Source of the DNA: Fidelibacterota bacterium | GTDB taxonomy: Bacteria > Fidelibacterota > UBA2242 > B5-G15 | Assembly: GCA_003645825.1 (NCBI GenBank) | Contig: QNCQ01000008.1 | Coordinates: forward strand, 1-17,417 | Reading direction: 5' to 3' | DNA: 17,417 bases | Shown here: piece after piece, positions 1-7,995 of the stretch | Position numbering within the stretch: the first letter of the stretch is position 1 | Layout of the letters: each line of letters begins with the position of its first letter | Position numbers and translations under genes: made by a program | The notes under the pieces: generated by a model | The model's database searches: none | What the model was told of the DNA's origin: nothing | Seen by the model: only the letters and a program-made list of their open reading frames with translations

Positions 1-60
1 AATTATCGTTGACCCTTCAGGTACTTCAAAAGCTTCTCCCATAATATAAACTGTTACCAT
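1..60 (-). CDS. N-terminus of a small protein, possibly ferredoxin-like (partial)
   Basis: The ATG at 60-58 follows one base after the stop of the hydrogenase maturation protease gene, so it belongs to the same transcript. Only 20 codons are in the window, and they read MVTVYIMGEAFEVPEGSTII. A short beta-hairpin followed by 'VPEGSTI' is the usual opening of 2Fe-2S ferredoxin-fold domains, such as the N-terminus of NuoG-like proteins. The position after hdr/mvh genes would suit an electron-carrier subunit. No cysteine is visible in this fragment, so the iron-sulfur assignment is an inference from the opening alone. The gene continues beyond the left edge of the window. Confidence 0.5.
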   Translation of the reverse strand, partial: MVTVYIMGEAFEVPEGSTII

Positions 61-61
61 C

Positions 62-571
62 TTAGGCTTTGGCTTCGCCATGTATGTCTCCTCCTACCAC
101 TTTGAAAAAATAGTTATCTTCACTGATGAGCTCCTCTATCTTTTCTCTTACACTCTCCACAACTTCCGGGAAAATATCCTCCATCTGCTTGGAGAGACCG
201 GATTGCACCTTCCCGGTGGTGTTAATACATATCCCGATAAAAAATATTTCAACGGGAATGTTCACTATCTCTCTATTAACCAGCCTTAGCGCGGATATCA
301 GATCAAGGGAATGATTCGAAATAGAAGGTAAACAGCAAAAGTCTCCCAGAGAAAATACACTCACCTTCCCTACTTCCTCTTCCGACACAATAGCATCCAC
401 AATTATCACTCTATCGTAATCCGTCAGATAATCAATCAGCTTCAATCCCGATTCAGAGGTTACCTCCCAATCAACACCCTCTATAGTCCCTTTCAGTTCC
501 TCTACTACATATAATCCTATCCCATCATCTCCCATTATTTCATTTCCAACCCCAAGAACCAGCGTTTTCAT
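62..571 (-). CDS. [NiFe]-hydrogenase maturation protease (HyaD/HycI/FrhD family)
   Basis: This 169-residue protein fits the usual 150-175 of the family. It opens with the family signature GVGNEIMGDDGIG (residues 7-19). Asp15/Asp16 in this motif, Asp59 in IIVDA and His87 in SNHSLD are candidates for the nickel-sensing residues known in HybD/HycI. Such endopeptidases cut the C-terminal extension off the hydrogenase large subunit once the NiFe site is loaded. The natural substrate is the MvhA-like protein at 4260-5720, which carries a tail after its last cysteine motif. The start overlaps the stop of mvhD as ATGA (571-568), which suggests translational coupling. The last 15 or so residues, from FFKVVGG onward, look like a lineage-specific tail. 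Confidence 0.9.
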   Translation of the reverse strand: MKTLVLGVGNEIMGDDGIGLYVVEELKGTIEGVDWEVTSESGLKLIDYLTDYDRVIIVDAIVSEEEVGKVSVFSLGDFCCLPSISNHSLDLISALRLVNREIVNIPVEIFFIGICINTTGKVQSGLSKQMEDIFPEVVESVREKIEELISEDNYFFKVVGGDIHGEAKA

Positions 572-975
572 AATTTCTCCACCTTTAACTCACCCAACTT
601 TGCAATTTCCTCAGTAAACTCTTTCACTACCTCGGTAAACCTTTTTCCCTCAGCCGCTGAAACCCACTCTAAACGCAGTCTCCGGGGATCAATATTCAAA
701 TCTTCTAACATCTTTTTCAACAGCGTCACTCTTTTAAGCGTCTGGTAATTCCCCGTCTCATAATGACAATCACCGGGGTGGCACCCACCAATAAGAACCC
801 CATCAGCACCGTTTTTGAATGCCTCCAGAACATGTTCCGCATCAACTCTGCTTGAACACATCACTCTCACCGGAATAACATTCGGCGGATAGGTCAACCG
901 CGAAGTACCGGCAAGATCTGCCCCCGCCGACGTACACCACTTACAGTAAAACGCTATAATCTTCGGCTTAATCAT
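568..975 (-). CDS. mvhD: Hydrogenase/heterodisulfide reductase delta subunit, MvhD-type [2Fe-2S] protein
   Basis: This 135-residue protein has the full MvhD/FlpD pattern: FYCKWCTSAGADLAG near the N-terminus, RVMCSSRVD, and GGCHPGDCHY. Visible cysteines are C11, C14, C40, C65 and C70, which fit binding of one 2Fe-2S cluster. In Hdr-Mvh complexes MvhD passes electrons from the [NiFe]-hydrogenase MvhAG to the flavin subunit HdrA. It lies just after hdrA (12 bases between) and before the maturation protease (4-base overlap). In many bacteria MvhD is fused to HdrA, but here it is a separate protein, as in methanogens. The start is ATG at 975-973. Confidence 0.93.
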   Translation of the reverse strand: MIKPKIIAFYCKWCTSAGADLAGTSRLTYPPNVIPVRVMCSSRVDAEHVLEAFKNGADGVLIGGCHPGDCHYETGNYQTLKRVTLLKKMLEDLNIDPRRLRLEWVSAAEGKRFTEVVKEFTEEIAKLGELKVEKL

Positions 976-987
976 TTCACACCCAAC

Positions 988-2940
988 CTATTCCTCTAAA
1001 ATTGCTTTTATCATTGAAATTATCTGTCTATCAGTCAAATTCTTTTGCTGAGCTGCGCCAGATGGACACGCTGCTGCACACGCTCCACAGGCTTCACACA
1101 AAATCTCATTTACCTCAACGGTCCCTTTTTCACGGTTAATCTTCCTCGCATCATAGGGACATACAGCCACACATATTCCACACCCGGAACATAAATCCTC
1201 ATTGACGCCTGTAATAATAGGTTCATGGATCAAGTAATCCTGTGAAAACATAACACTTATCATAGATGCGGCAGCATTCGCCTGAGAAACCGAATCAGGT
1301 ATGTCCTTCGGACCCTGAGCACACCCAACAAGAAAAATCCCAGCTGTCAAAGACTCCACCGGCCTCAACTTTGGGTGCGCCTCCGTGAGAAATCCATTGG
1401 CATCAGTTGATACTTTCAACAAGTTGAAAAGCTTCTCAGCACCAGAAGAGGGCCTGATCGCCATCGCAAGGACCACCATGTCCGCTTCTACCTGGACCTT
1501 TCTCCCCGTGAGCGTATCAAAACCATCAACTATGAGCTTTCCGTCACTTTTATATATCTTCGAAACCTTTCCTCGCAGATATATAACCCCATCTTCTTCC
1601 TGTGCTCTCTGGTAGAATTCCTCATAACCCTTTCCTGCAGTCCTCACATCCATGTAGAAAATATATGCCTTCCCATCTGGAACCCTATGTTTATATAGCA
1701 TAGCATGTTTGGTCGTATACATACAGCAAACTTTTGAGCAATAAGGGAAATGATGTTCAGGGTCACGAGAACCGACACACTTCACGAACACAACCGTCTT
1801 AGGGACTTTCCCATCAGATGGTCGCCTCACCTCACCAGAAGTAGGGCCTGAACTTGATAACAATCTTTCAAAGGTAAGACCATCAATCACATCCTCGAGC
1901 TCCCCACCTCCATACTCACCCATATTGGACACATCATATAGCTCATACCCCGTCGCCAGAACAATCGCTCCAACTTCTTCTTCTATAACCTCATCTTCCT
2001 GCTCAAAATCAATTGCTCCAAAAGGACAAACTCTTTCACATAACCTACATTTGCCTTTTTGAAAATAAGTACAATTTTCTCTGTCAATGACCGGCTTATT
2101 GGGAACCGCTTGTGGAAACTGCGTGTAAATCGCTTTCCTTTCACTCATCCCCCGGTCAAATTCGTTAGGCACCTTCACCGGGCACTTTTCTACACAAATT
2201 CCACAACCCGTACATTTCTCATAATCAACCGACTTAGCTTTCTTTTTAATCTTCACCTTGAAGTTTCCAACTGAACCGCTCACATCCACCACTTCAGAAT
2301 AAGTCAGAAGCTTAATATTTTCATTACTGGCAACATCAACCATTTTCGGAGTCAAAATACACTGTGCGCAATCAAGTGTTGGAAAAGTCTCTGAAAACTG
2401 CGCCATCCTTCCGCCAATTGAAGGTTCCTTTTCAACCAGTACAACCTCATAACCGCTATTTGCTATGTTTAATGCTGCCTGTATCCCGGCAATACCACCT
2501 CCAACCACAAGAGCTCTTTTAACCACAGGAGATTTTATAGGCACCAAACTTTCATCGAGCAAAGTCTTTGCCACAATAGATTTCACTATTCGGATAGCTT
2601 TTTCTGTAGCTTCCTCCATGTTTGTATGAACCCAGCTGCACTGTTCCCGTATATTGGCGATCTCACAATTATAAGGATTAATTCCTGCTTGAGATACGGT
2701 GTTGCGGAAGGTTTTCTCATGTAAAGTAGGTGAACAGGCAGCGATTACCACACCATCCAGCTTCTCGGATTTAATCTTCTCCCTTATGAGATTCTGCCCC
2801 GGATCAGAACACATATATTTATAATCCTCAACATAAACCACGCCGGGAAAATTTTTAACCGCTTCCACTACCCTCTTTATATCAACTGTCCCCGCTATGT
2901 TGATACCACAATGACAAACAAAAACTCCTATCCTTTTCAT
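988..2940 (-). CDS. hdrA: Heterodisulfide reductase subunit A-like FAD/iron-sulfur protein
   Basis: This 650-residue HdrA is the electron-bifurcating flavoprotein of Hdr complexes. The N-terminus carries VCHCGINIAGTVD (8-20) and the HdrA cysteines C44, C69 and C101. An FAD Rossmann motif GGGIAG is at 147-152, followed by IGGRMAQFSETFPTLDCAQC (175-194). Ferredoxin-type cysteines follow at C243/246/249/253 and C290/298/301/305. The CVGSRDPEHHFPYC...CC segment at 388-406 is typical. Two 4Fe-4S motifs close the protein, at 584-594 (CSGCGICVAVCP) and 615-625 (CEACGACAAACP). Cysteine, not selenocysteine, is used at the active positions, and no internal TGA is seen. The start codon overlaps the hdrB stop (ATGA, 2940-2937). 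In the family, hydrogen electrons arriving through MvhD are split by this FAD between ferredoxin and HdrBC. Confidence 0.95.
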   Translation of the reverse strand: MKRIGVFVCHCGINIAGTVDIKRVVEAVKNFPGVVYVEDYKYMCSDPGQNLIREKIKSEKLDGVVIAACSPTLHEKTFRNTVSQAGINPYNCEIANIREQCSWVHTNMEEATEKAIRIVKSIVAKTLLDESLVPIKSPVVKRALVVGGGIAGIQAALNIANSGYEVVLVEKEPSIGGRMAQFSETFPTLDCAQCILTPKMVDVASNENIKLLTYSEVVDVSGSVGNFKVKIKKKAKSVDYEKCTGCGICVEKCPVKVPNEFDRGMSERKAIYTQFPQAVPNKPVIDRENCTYFQKGKCRLCERVCPFGAIDFEQEDEVIEEEVGAIVLATGYELYDVSNMGEYGGGELEDVIDGLTFERLLSSSGPTSGEVRRPSDGKVPKTVVFVKCVGSRDPEHHFPYCSKVCCMYTTKHAMLYKHRVPDGKAYIFYMDVRTAGKGYEEFYQRAQEEDGVIYLRGKVSKIYKSDGKLIVDGFDTLTGRKVQVEADMVVLAMAIRPSSGAEKLFNLLKVSTDANGFLTEAHPKLRPVESLTAGIFLVGCAQGPKDIPDSVSQANAAASMISVMFSQDYLIHEPIITGVNEDLCSGCGICVAVCPYDARKINREKGTVEVNEILCEACGACAAACPSGAAQQKNLTDRQIISMIKAILEE

Positions 2941-3815
2941 AACAACCCTTTCTCTCTCAAAACAGGCCTGGGATCTATCGAATGTAGATTAAAATCATTA
3001 ATCTCAGGGGAAATACCAGCTGCAATCGACAACAGCTGAGAAATATACATCACCGGAATAGTTTTAAACGCAGAATCCTCTTCTGCTATCTCTTTTTGAA
3101 CCTCATCCAGATTATAGAAGCAAAGAGGACATAAAGTCACAATAAAATCTGCACCGTTTTCAATAGCAGAAGAAACTATCAGTCGTGTCTGCTTCCTGAC
3201 AAAATCAGAATTGTTCAAAATCTGGTAGGAACCGCAACATTCTACCCTAAAAGGAAAATAAACCGGACTCAAACCAAAATTCTCTAACATTTCCTCCAGT
3301 AGCGTTGGATTTGTCTCGCTGTCAATGGCAATATCCCTGGGTCTAAGCAACATACACCCATAATATCCAGCAACTTTGAGATTTAGCCTTTTATCTCCAA
3401 CGACTTCTCTTATTTTTTCCCTCCCGATTAATTTCAACAGACTCAAAAGATCTATTATTTCAACCTCATCCCCAAAATACTTTGTACTTTCCCTATCCAT
3501 AAAATCGTGAATTACATCCCTTTTGTCTGGATTATCCTTGATAAATTTTACCGCTCTTTTTAACGTATTATAGCACATCGCACACAAAACCAAAAGTTTC
3601 TTTCTCCCTGCCTCTTTTGCTTTCACTAAAGTCCTTATAGGAGCCACTTTCTGTATTAAATTTTCCTCAGATTGAGAAAAGGTAACCCCACAACAGTACC
3701 ACTCCTCAAGCTCCTTGACGTCCACGTCAAGCTTTTCTAAGAGCTTAAGAGTCGTGACTTCGAAGTTCTTCCCATTAGTTTTTAATGTACACCCCGGATA
3801 ATACGAAACCTCCAT
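2937..3815 (-). CDS. hdrB: Heterodisulfide reductase subunit B (CCG-domain, noncubane Fe-S)
   Basis: This 292-residue protein has two complete CCG modules, the cluster ligands of HdrB. The first is C9, then C41-C42-G43, then C78-x2-C81. The second is C154, then C193-C194-G195, then C229-x2-C232. The spacings (31 and 38 residues before CC, 35 and 34 after) match the family pattern. In methanogens these two noncubane 4Fe-4S clusters split the CoM-S-S-CoB disulfide. This organism looks bacterial and no coenzyme M or B genes are present here, so the real disulfide or other acceptor is unknown. ATG at 3815-3813 is the start, 17 bases after the hdrC stop. It is the central member of the mvhG-mvhA-hdrC-hdrB-hdrA-mvhD block. 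Confidence 0.94.
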   Translation of the reverse strand: MEVSYYPGCTLKTNGKNFEVTTLKLLEKLDVDVKELEEWYCCGVTFSQSEENLIQKVAPIRTLVKAKEAGRKKLLVLCAMCYNTLKRAVKFIKDNPDKRDVIHDFMDRESTKYFGDEVEIIDLLSLLKLIGREKIREVVGDKRLNLKVAGYYGCMLLRPRDIAIDSETNPTLLEEMLENFGLSPVYFPFRVECCGSYQILNNSDFVRKQTRLIVSSAIENGADFIVTLCPLCFYNLDEVQKEIAEEDSAFKTIPVMYISQLLSIAAGISPEINDFNLHSIDPRPVLREKGLL

Positions 3816-3832
3816 AGTTTTATCTCCTGCAA

Positions 3833-4249
3833 TTAAAGGATGTTCTTTCTGAAATTTCCCACAAGGGCTATCTGAGGCAACTTCTCCAGAACCTTTTTCT
3901 TTATATCAAAAATATTGTATCGGGCAAACTCTTGCTCCTCAAGAAAAATTTGCCTTAATCCTTCCATTGCCTTAGCAATATCAATCCCTCGAGGACACTT
4001 TGCCGTACACGTTATACACGCTGCACATATCCAGCATGTGTTCGCTTTCACAATTTCATCAAACATCTCAAGCTGCAGGTACCTCATAACCTGGTGTGGG
4101 GGAACATCCATAAATTCAGTTGCAGGGCAACTGGCAGAGCAATTTCCACACTGGTAGCAGGCAAATACATTTACCCCTGTTATCTCAGCAAACCTTTCTA
4201 CTCTTGCAGCATCTTTTGCAGGAAGCTTTATTGATACCTTCGGTTCCAT
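3833..4249 (-). CDS. hdrC: Heterodisulfide reductase subunit C (two 4Fe-4S clusters)
   Basis: At 138 residues this is shorter than the methanogen HdrC (roughly 180-190), but both cluster motifs are present. The first is C31-x2-C34-x2-C37-x3-C41-P in the family string YQCGNCSASCP. The second is C75-x2-C78-x2-C81-x3-C85-P. An extra cysteine at C72 makes the second motif CWICAACITCTAKCP. HdrC carries electrons from HdrA to HdrB. The start ATG (4249-4247) has a clear ribosome site, AAGAGGTGG, just upstream. The gene lies 10 bases after mvhA and 17 bases before hdrB. The C-terminus ends with basic, amphipathic residues rather than a further domain. Confidence 0.92.
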   Translation of the reverse strand: MEPKVSIKLPAKDAARVERFAEITGVNVFACYQCGNCSASCPATEFMDVPPHQVMRYLQLEMFDEIVKANTCWICAACITCTAKCPRGIDIAKAMEGLRQIFLEEQEFARYNIFDIKKKVLEKLPQIALVGNFRKNIL

Positions 4250-4259
4250 TTTCCACCTC

Positions 4260-5720
4260 TTAAAGTCTTTTTATCTCATCAACAACATTATTTCTACTAT
4301 CATAAATCGTTAAAACAAGCGGCATCTGACCGGGTAAAGCATGAGTTGCACATGCAAGACAGGGATCATATGCCCTGAATGCCATCTCAACTCTGTTTAG
4401 TATTCCATCCGTCACTTTACCTTTTCTTATGAATTCCCGGGCGGCTTTTTCCACCGAGATACATATTGATGCAGAATTATTGAGGGTAGCAACTATAAGA
4501 TTAATTTCCTCTACCCTGCCCTGGTTATCCGTTTTGTAGTGATGTACTAAAGTGCCTCTGGGTGCTTCGACAATTCCAATTCCCTCATCTGGAGTTTCAG
4601 TCGGTATTTTTCTTATATCATCTGACGTAATTTCATCATCTTCGGCCAGCTCTTTCATACGCTCTGCAGCATACAAAGCCTCTACCAGCCTCGCATAGTG
4701 ATAGGCCAGGGTACTATGAACCGGTTTACCTCCAAGCCGTTCAAACATCTCTTCATACTCTTCCTGAGCCTTTGGCGTTGCCATCCCTTCGGCCACATTC
4801 AACCTTGCAAGAGGTGCCACCCTGTAAATTCCACTATCCTTGCCTGTAACAAAACCTTTCCAGCCTACATCTTTCAGATATGTAAATTTTACATACGACC
4901 ATGGTTCTACTCTTTCCTCTATTACCTCGAGATAATTCCTCGGTTCAAACTTTCTGAACTCCTTTCCATCAGGACCGACAACACGAATCTGACCATCATA
5001 GAAATTGACTCTATTGTTTGAATCCACCATGCCCATGTAGTAGGTTTCCATCGTGTAAGGATCACCCAAAACGAGTTCAACATACTCTTTGTTCTCAAGT
5101 ACAACCTTCTTAAAAGTCTGTAAGGCAAATATCGCAAAGTCAATAGCTTCATCAGCAATCTTTATATAATCTTCTTTATCTTCCTTACTTACACCTTTTG
5201 AAACACCGCCAGGCAAATTACAAACAGGGTGGATTACACGCCCTCCCTGTCTGGTAATTATACTCCTGACTTTTTTGCGAGTCTCAATCAATCGGGTAGC
5301 CACTCCAAGCCCAAACTTTGATATTACCCCAAGAATATTCCTCTCCCCCTTGGAAGCATCTACCCCGACAAGAAAATCAGGGCCACCCAGATAGAAAAAA
5401 TGCAATATATGGTCTTCAAACATAAAAGCTGAATTGACAAGCTCCCTTATCTTTTTCGCTGCGCTCGGTGGTTCTACTTTATATAAATCATCAAGGGCTT
5501 TCCCGGAAGCCATGTGATGAGCAGTAGGACACACTCCACAAATCTTTGGTGTTATCCTTGCAAGTTCTTCAGCAAGCCTCCCCTTACAGAACTCCTCAAA
5601 ACCCCTCAATTCAGGAACCTGAAAAAACGCCTTTTCTACATCCCCTTCATCATTCAAAAATATACTTATCTTTCCGTGCCCTTCCAACCTTGTAATGGGA
5701 TCAATCTCAATCCTTTTCAT
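4260..5720 (-). CDS. mvhA: [NiFe]-hydrogenase large subunit, group 3c type (MvhA-like)
   Basis: This 486-residue catalytic subunit has both nickel-ligand motifs. The N-terminal one is KICGVCPTAHH (C61, C64) and the C-terminal one is DPCLACATH (C454, C457, H460). RLEGHG at 11-16 holds the conserved proton-relay glutamate (E13). After His460 there are 26 more residues (ALPGQMP...), the cleavable extension removed during maturation, which fits the protease gene at 62-571. Group 3c is inferred from context: the gene sits between an MvhG-like small subunit and hdrCBA-mvhD, with no F420, NAD or membrane subunits nearby. No signal peptide is seen, so the enzyme is cytoplasmic. It oxidises H2 reversibly and feeds MvhD/HdrA. 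Confidence 0.94.
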   Translation of the reverse strand: MKRIEIDPITRLEGHGKISIFLNDEGDVEKAFFQVPELRGFEEFCKGRLAEELARITPKICGVCPTAHHMASGKALDDLYKVEPPSAAKKIRELVNSAFMFEDHILHFFYLGGPDFLVGVDASKGERNILGVISKFGLGVATRLIETRKKVRSIITRQGGRVIHPVCNLPGGVSKGVSKEDKEDYIKIADEAIDFAIFALQTFKKVVLENKEYVELVLGDPYTMETYYMGMVDSNNRVNFYDGQIRVVGPDGKEFRKFEPRNYLEVIEERVEPWSYVKFTYLKDVGWKGFVTGKDSGIYRVAPLARLNVAEGMATPKAQEEYEEMFERLGGKPVHSTLAYHYARLVEALYAAERMKELAEDDEITSDDIRKIPTETPDEGIGIVEAPRGTLVHHYKTDNQGRVEEINLIVATLNNSASICISVEKAAREFIRKGKVTDGILNRVEMAFRAYDPCLACATHALPGQMPLVLTIYDSRNNVVDEIKRL

Positions 5721-5729
5721 ATACGCTCC

Positions 5730-6692
5730 CTACTTGAGAAACTTCATTCTTAGAGAATATGGTAAACTATACATATAGAAAAGCCCTACCGGATCAATTA
5801 CCGAATCAGCTATCCTTTTAATCTCTTCCTCATCCTGAGTATCTACAATAGACATAAGCCCCGAAAGAAACTTACCTCCCTGATCAAGAACCTCCCTGGT
5901 GGGGCCAAAACATCCTCTACAAGGCATATTTGCATTTATACATCTTTCACCACAACCTGAGCGAGTTGCTGGTCCAAGGCAGATTATCCCTTCTGCAAGA
6001 AAACATTTATCTGTATCGATTTTCTTATAAGCAATCCTGCTTATATCACTTATTTTGATTTTATCAGGTTTTGAATCTCTCCGAGGACAGGTATCACACA
6101 AGGATTTCTCCGGTGCCAGAACACTTCCCTTTTCAGGTAATTCACCGGTAAGTATCTTATTAATAGCTTCCATTATCAAATCAGGTGGAGGAGCACATCC
6201 TGGCAGAAAATAATCAACTTCAATCACCTGCGCCAATGTCCTGACTCCATCGTAGAAGTCAGGAAGTTTAAGTTTAAAACCATCTACATCTGTTTCCGTT
6301 CTCGGAACTACACCTTCAGGGTTAACAACAGTTGGAACTTTCTTATAAACCGTCTCAAACACTGCATCCTTGGAAGATAGGTTTGCCAGCCCGGGTATCC
6401 CTCCCAGATAAGCACAGGAGCCAAAAGCTACTACAAGCCGGGATTTTCTTCTCAAAAGTTTGGCCATCTCTTCCTGCTCCGAGGTCCGAATAGCCCCATT
6501 AATAAAAACCGCAGCCAATTCCCCATCACCGAGACCCTCTACATCTCTTCTCTTGAAATCCATAGCAACCGGCCAGAAAACTATATCCACCTTCTCCACA
6601 ACTTTTAAAATATCTTCAGCCAGATCTACTACCGCCTCTTCACATCCCCCACAAGAAGCACACCAGTAAAATGCAACTTTTGGTTTAGCCAT
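5730..6692 (-). CDS. mvhG: [NiFe]-hydrogenase small subunit (MvhG-like)
   Basis: The small subunit carries the Fe-S relay from the NiFe site. I start it at ATG 6692-6690, giving 320 residues. The string GTGAGGGAATT before this ATG supplies a ribosome site, and the protein then opens directly with the family sequence KVAFYWCASCGGCEE. An upstream in-frame start at 6740 would add 16 unrelated residues and overlap the TPR gene. Proximal-cluster cysteines are C11, C14, C93 (FGSCAYLGG) and C166 (LPGCAPPP). Further cysteines C199, C202, C230, C238, C247, C251, C258 and C261 can bind two more clusters, as in MvhG. There is no twin-arginine signal, so the enzyme is cytoplasmic. The stop lies 10 bases before mvhA. 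Confidence 0.93.
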   Translation of the reverse strand: MAKPKVAFYWCASCGGCEEAVVDLAEDILKVVEKVDIVFWPVAMDFKRRDVEGLGDGELAAVFINGAIRTSEQEEMAKLLRRKSRLVVAFGSCAYLGGIPGLANLSSKDAVFETVYKKVPTVVNPEGVVPRTETDVDGFKLKLPDFYDGVRTLAQVIEVDYFLPGCAPPPDLIMEAINKILTGELPEKGSVLAPEKSLCDTCPRRDSKPDKIKISDISRIAYKKIDTDKCFLAEGIICLGPATRSGCGERCINANMPCRGCFGPTREVLDQGGKFLSGLMSIVDTQDEEEIKRIADSVIDPVGLFYMYSLPYSLRMKFLK

Positions 6693-6709
6693 AATTCCCT
6701 CACCAGAGA

Positions 6710-7405
6710 TTACAAAGGTGGTACATCGAAAGTGTACCACTGATCATCCTCGGTTATCTCCTTAAGCTTTGTTAGAGCTTCTACATGATTCCTGTCAAGC
6801 TCAAGAACTTTTTTAAAACAATCAATGGCTTTATCATAATTATGAAGCCTCAAATAACAAATACCAAGATGATAGTTGGCGGAAACGACGTTTGGATCTT
6901 TCTCAAGCACCTTTTCAAGACATTCTATAGCCTCTTTATACTTACCTGCAGCTCTGTAAACCACTGCCATTTGATAGCACCCGAGCTTGCCATCAGGACA
7001 CTTCTCCATCAGCTTTTTATAACATTCTATACTATTTTTGAAATCTCCGATATGATAATATGATAGTCCCGCCCAGTAGTATGCCATGTATAAATCCGGC
7101 TCTATCTCCATTATTCTTTTAAAAACCTCAATTGCTTTAAGGAATTTTACAGCTCTAAAATATGAAATCCCTAACCGATACAGAGCAAGTGTAAACTCCG
7201 GTTTCTCATTCACCACGCCTTCAAGAACTTCCACTGATTTTTCTATTTCACCCAAAACATAATAAAGTTCACCGAGCTTTACACGTATGTCATATTGACT
7301 CTCATCAATTTCAAGTGCACTTAAAAGCTTTGAAATGGCAACTCTTATTTTCCCTTGCATCTCCAGTTCGAGGGCTTGCTTTTTTATCTCCTCAATTTCG
7401 CCCAT
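6710..7405 (-). CDS. TPR-repeat protein in the hydrogenase operon
   Basis: This 231-residue protein is built almost wholly of about six tetratricopeptide repeats (about residues 4-34, 38-71, 72-105, 106-139, 140-173 and 174-207). The best repeats show the usual W/Y..LG..Y....A...Y/F..A......P pattern, for example at 140-173 and 174-207. It ends in a short acidic and aromatic tail, EDDQWYTFDVPP. There is no signal peptide or membrane segment, so it is probably a cytoplasmic protein-protein scaffold. A good ribosome site (AGAGGTG) precedes ATG 7405-7403. It lies 15 bases after the fumarase beta gene and 17 bases before mvhG. Its partner is unknown. A role in assembling the hydrogenase or binding fumarase to it is only an inference from position. 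Confidence 0.85.
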   Translation of the reverse strand: MGEIEEIKKQALELEMQGKIRVAISKLLSALEIDESQYDIRVKLGELYYVLGEIEKSVEVLEGVVNEKPEFTLALYRLGISYFRAVKFLKAIEVFKRIMEIEPDLYMAYYWAGLSYYHIGDFKNSIECYKKLMEKCPDGKLGCYQMAVVYRAAGKYKEAIECLEKVLEKDPNVVSANYHLGICYLRLHNYDKAIDCFKKVLELDRNHVEALTKLKEITEDDQWYTFDVPPL

Positions 7406-7420
7406 GAAACACCTCTGAAC

Positions 7421-7978
7421 TCAATCGATTTTATACCTTTCTACACCCATTTTATAAATGTCATTTCCATAGATATCGTTTGCAACGAAAACAGGTAAAT
7501 CTTCAACTTCCATCCTCCGGATTGCCTCAGGCCCCAGATCCTCATATGCAATGACCTCACTTTTCTTAACAGCCTTCGCGATAACAACAGCAGCTCCTCC
7601 AATAGCAGCAAAATAAACAGCCTTATTTTTTACCATTGACTCAATTACCTCTTTTCCTCGTGGACCTTTACCTATCATGCCCTTCAAACCAGCATCGAGG
7701 AGAATAGGGGTATAAGGATCCATCCTGTAGCTGGTAGTAGGCCCTGCCGAGCCGATGGGTTTCCCGGGGGGAGCCGGAGCAGGTCCAACATAATAAATAA
7801 CCTGTCCTCTTATATCAAAAGGCAAATCCTTACCTCTTTTCAAAAGCTCCACCAGCCTCTTATGAGCTGCATCTCTGGCAGTATACACTATCCCCGAAAG
7901 CAAAACTTTATCGCCAGCCTTAAGTTTCTCAAGGTCATCAACTGTTAACGGAGTCTTTAAACGATGTACACTCGACAT
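7421..7978 (-). CDS. Class I fumarate hydratase, beta subunit (C-terminal type domain)
   Basis: This 185-residue protein matches the small subunit of two-subunit, oxygen-sensitive class I fumarases. Family strings are SGIVYTARDAAHKR (28-41), YYVGPAPAPPGKPIGSAGPT (62-81) with TSYRM after it, and GKGPRG (103-108), which help bind substrate. Together with the alpha subunit it interconverts fumarate and malate using a 4Fe-4S cluster. L-tartrate dehydratase beta subunits are close relatives, but the neighbouring succinyl-CoA ligase genes favour fumarase. The start ATG (7978-7976) has a strong GGAGGAG site. The gene follows the alpha subunit by 17 bases, so the two are co-expressed. Confidence 0.92.
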   Translation of the reverse strand: MSSVHRLKTPLTVDDLEKLKAGDKVLLSGIVYTARDAAHKRLVELLKRGKDLPFDIRGQVIYYVGPAPAPPGKPIGSAGPTTSYRMDPYTPILLDAGLKGMIGKGPRGKEVIESMVKNKAVYFAAIGGAAVVIAKAVKKSEVIAYEDLGPEAIRRMEVEDLPVFVANDIYGNDIYKMGVERYKID

Positions 7979-7995
7979 ATCTCCTCCAACACATT

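Noticed and set aside
2340..2370. Possible selenocysteine site in HdrA, as in some bacterial HdrA proteins
   Set aside because: The active segment reads LDCAQC with cysteine codons and no in-frame TGA occurs.
4922..5158. Minus-strand frame of 78 codons inside mvhA
   Set aside because: It overlaps the hydrogenase large subunit in another frame and shows no motifs.
6693..6740. Longer start for mvhG adding 16 residues
   Set aside because: The added residues match nothing in the family, overlap the TPR gene, and leave unused the GTGAGGG site just before the ATG at 6692.
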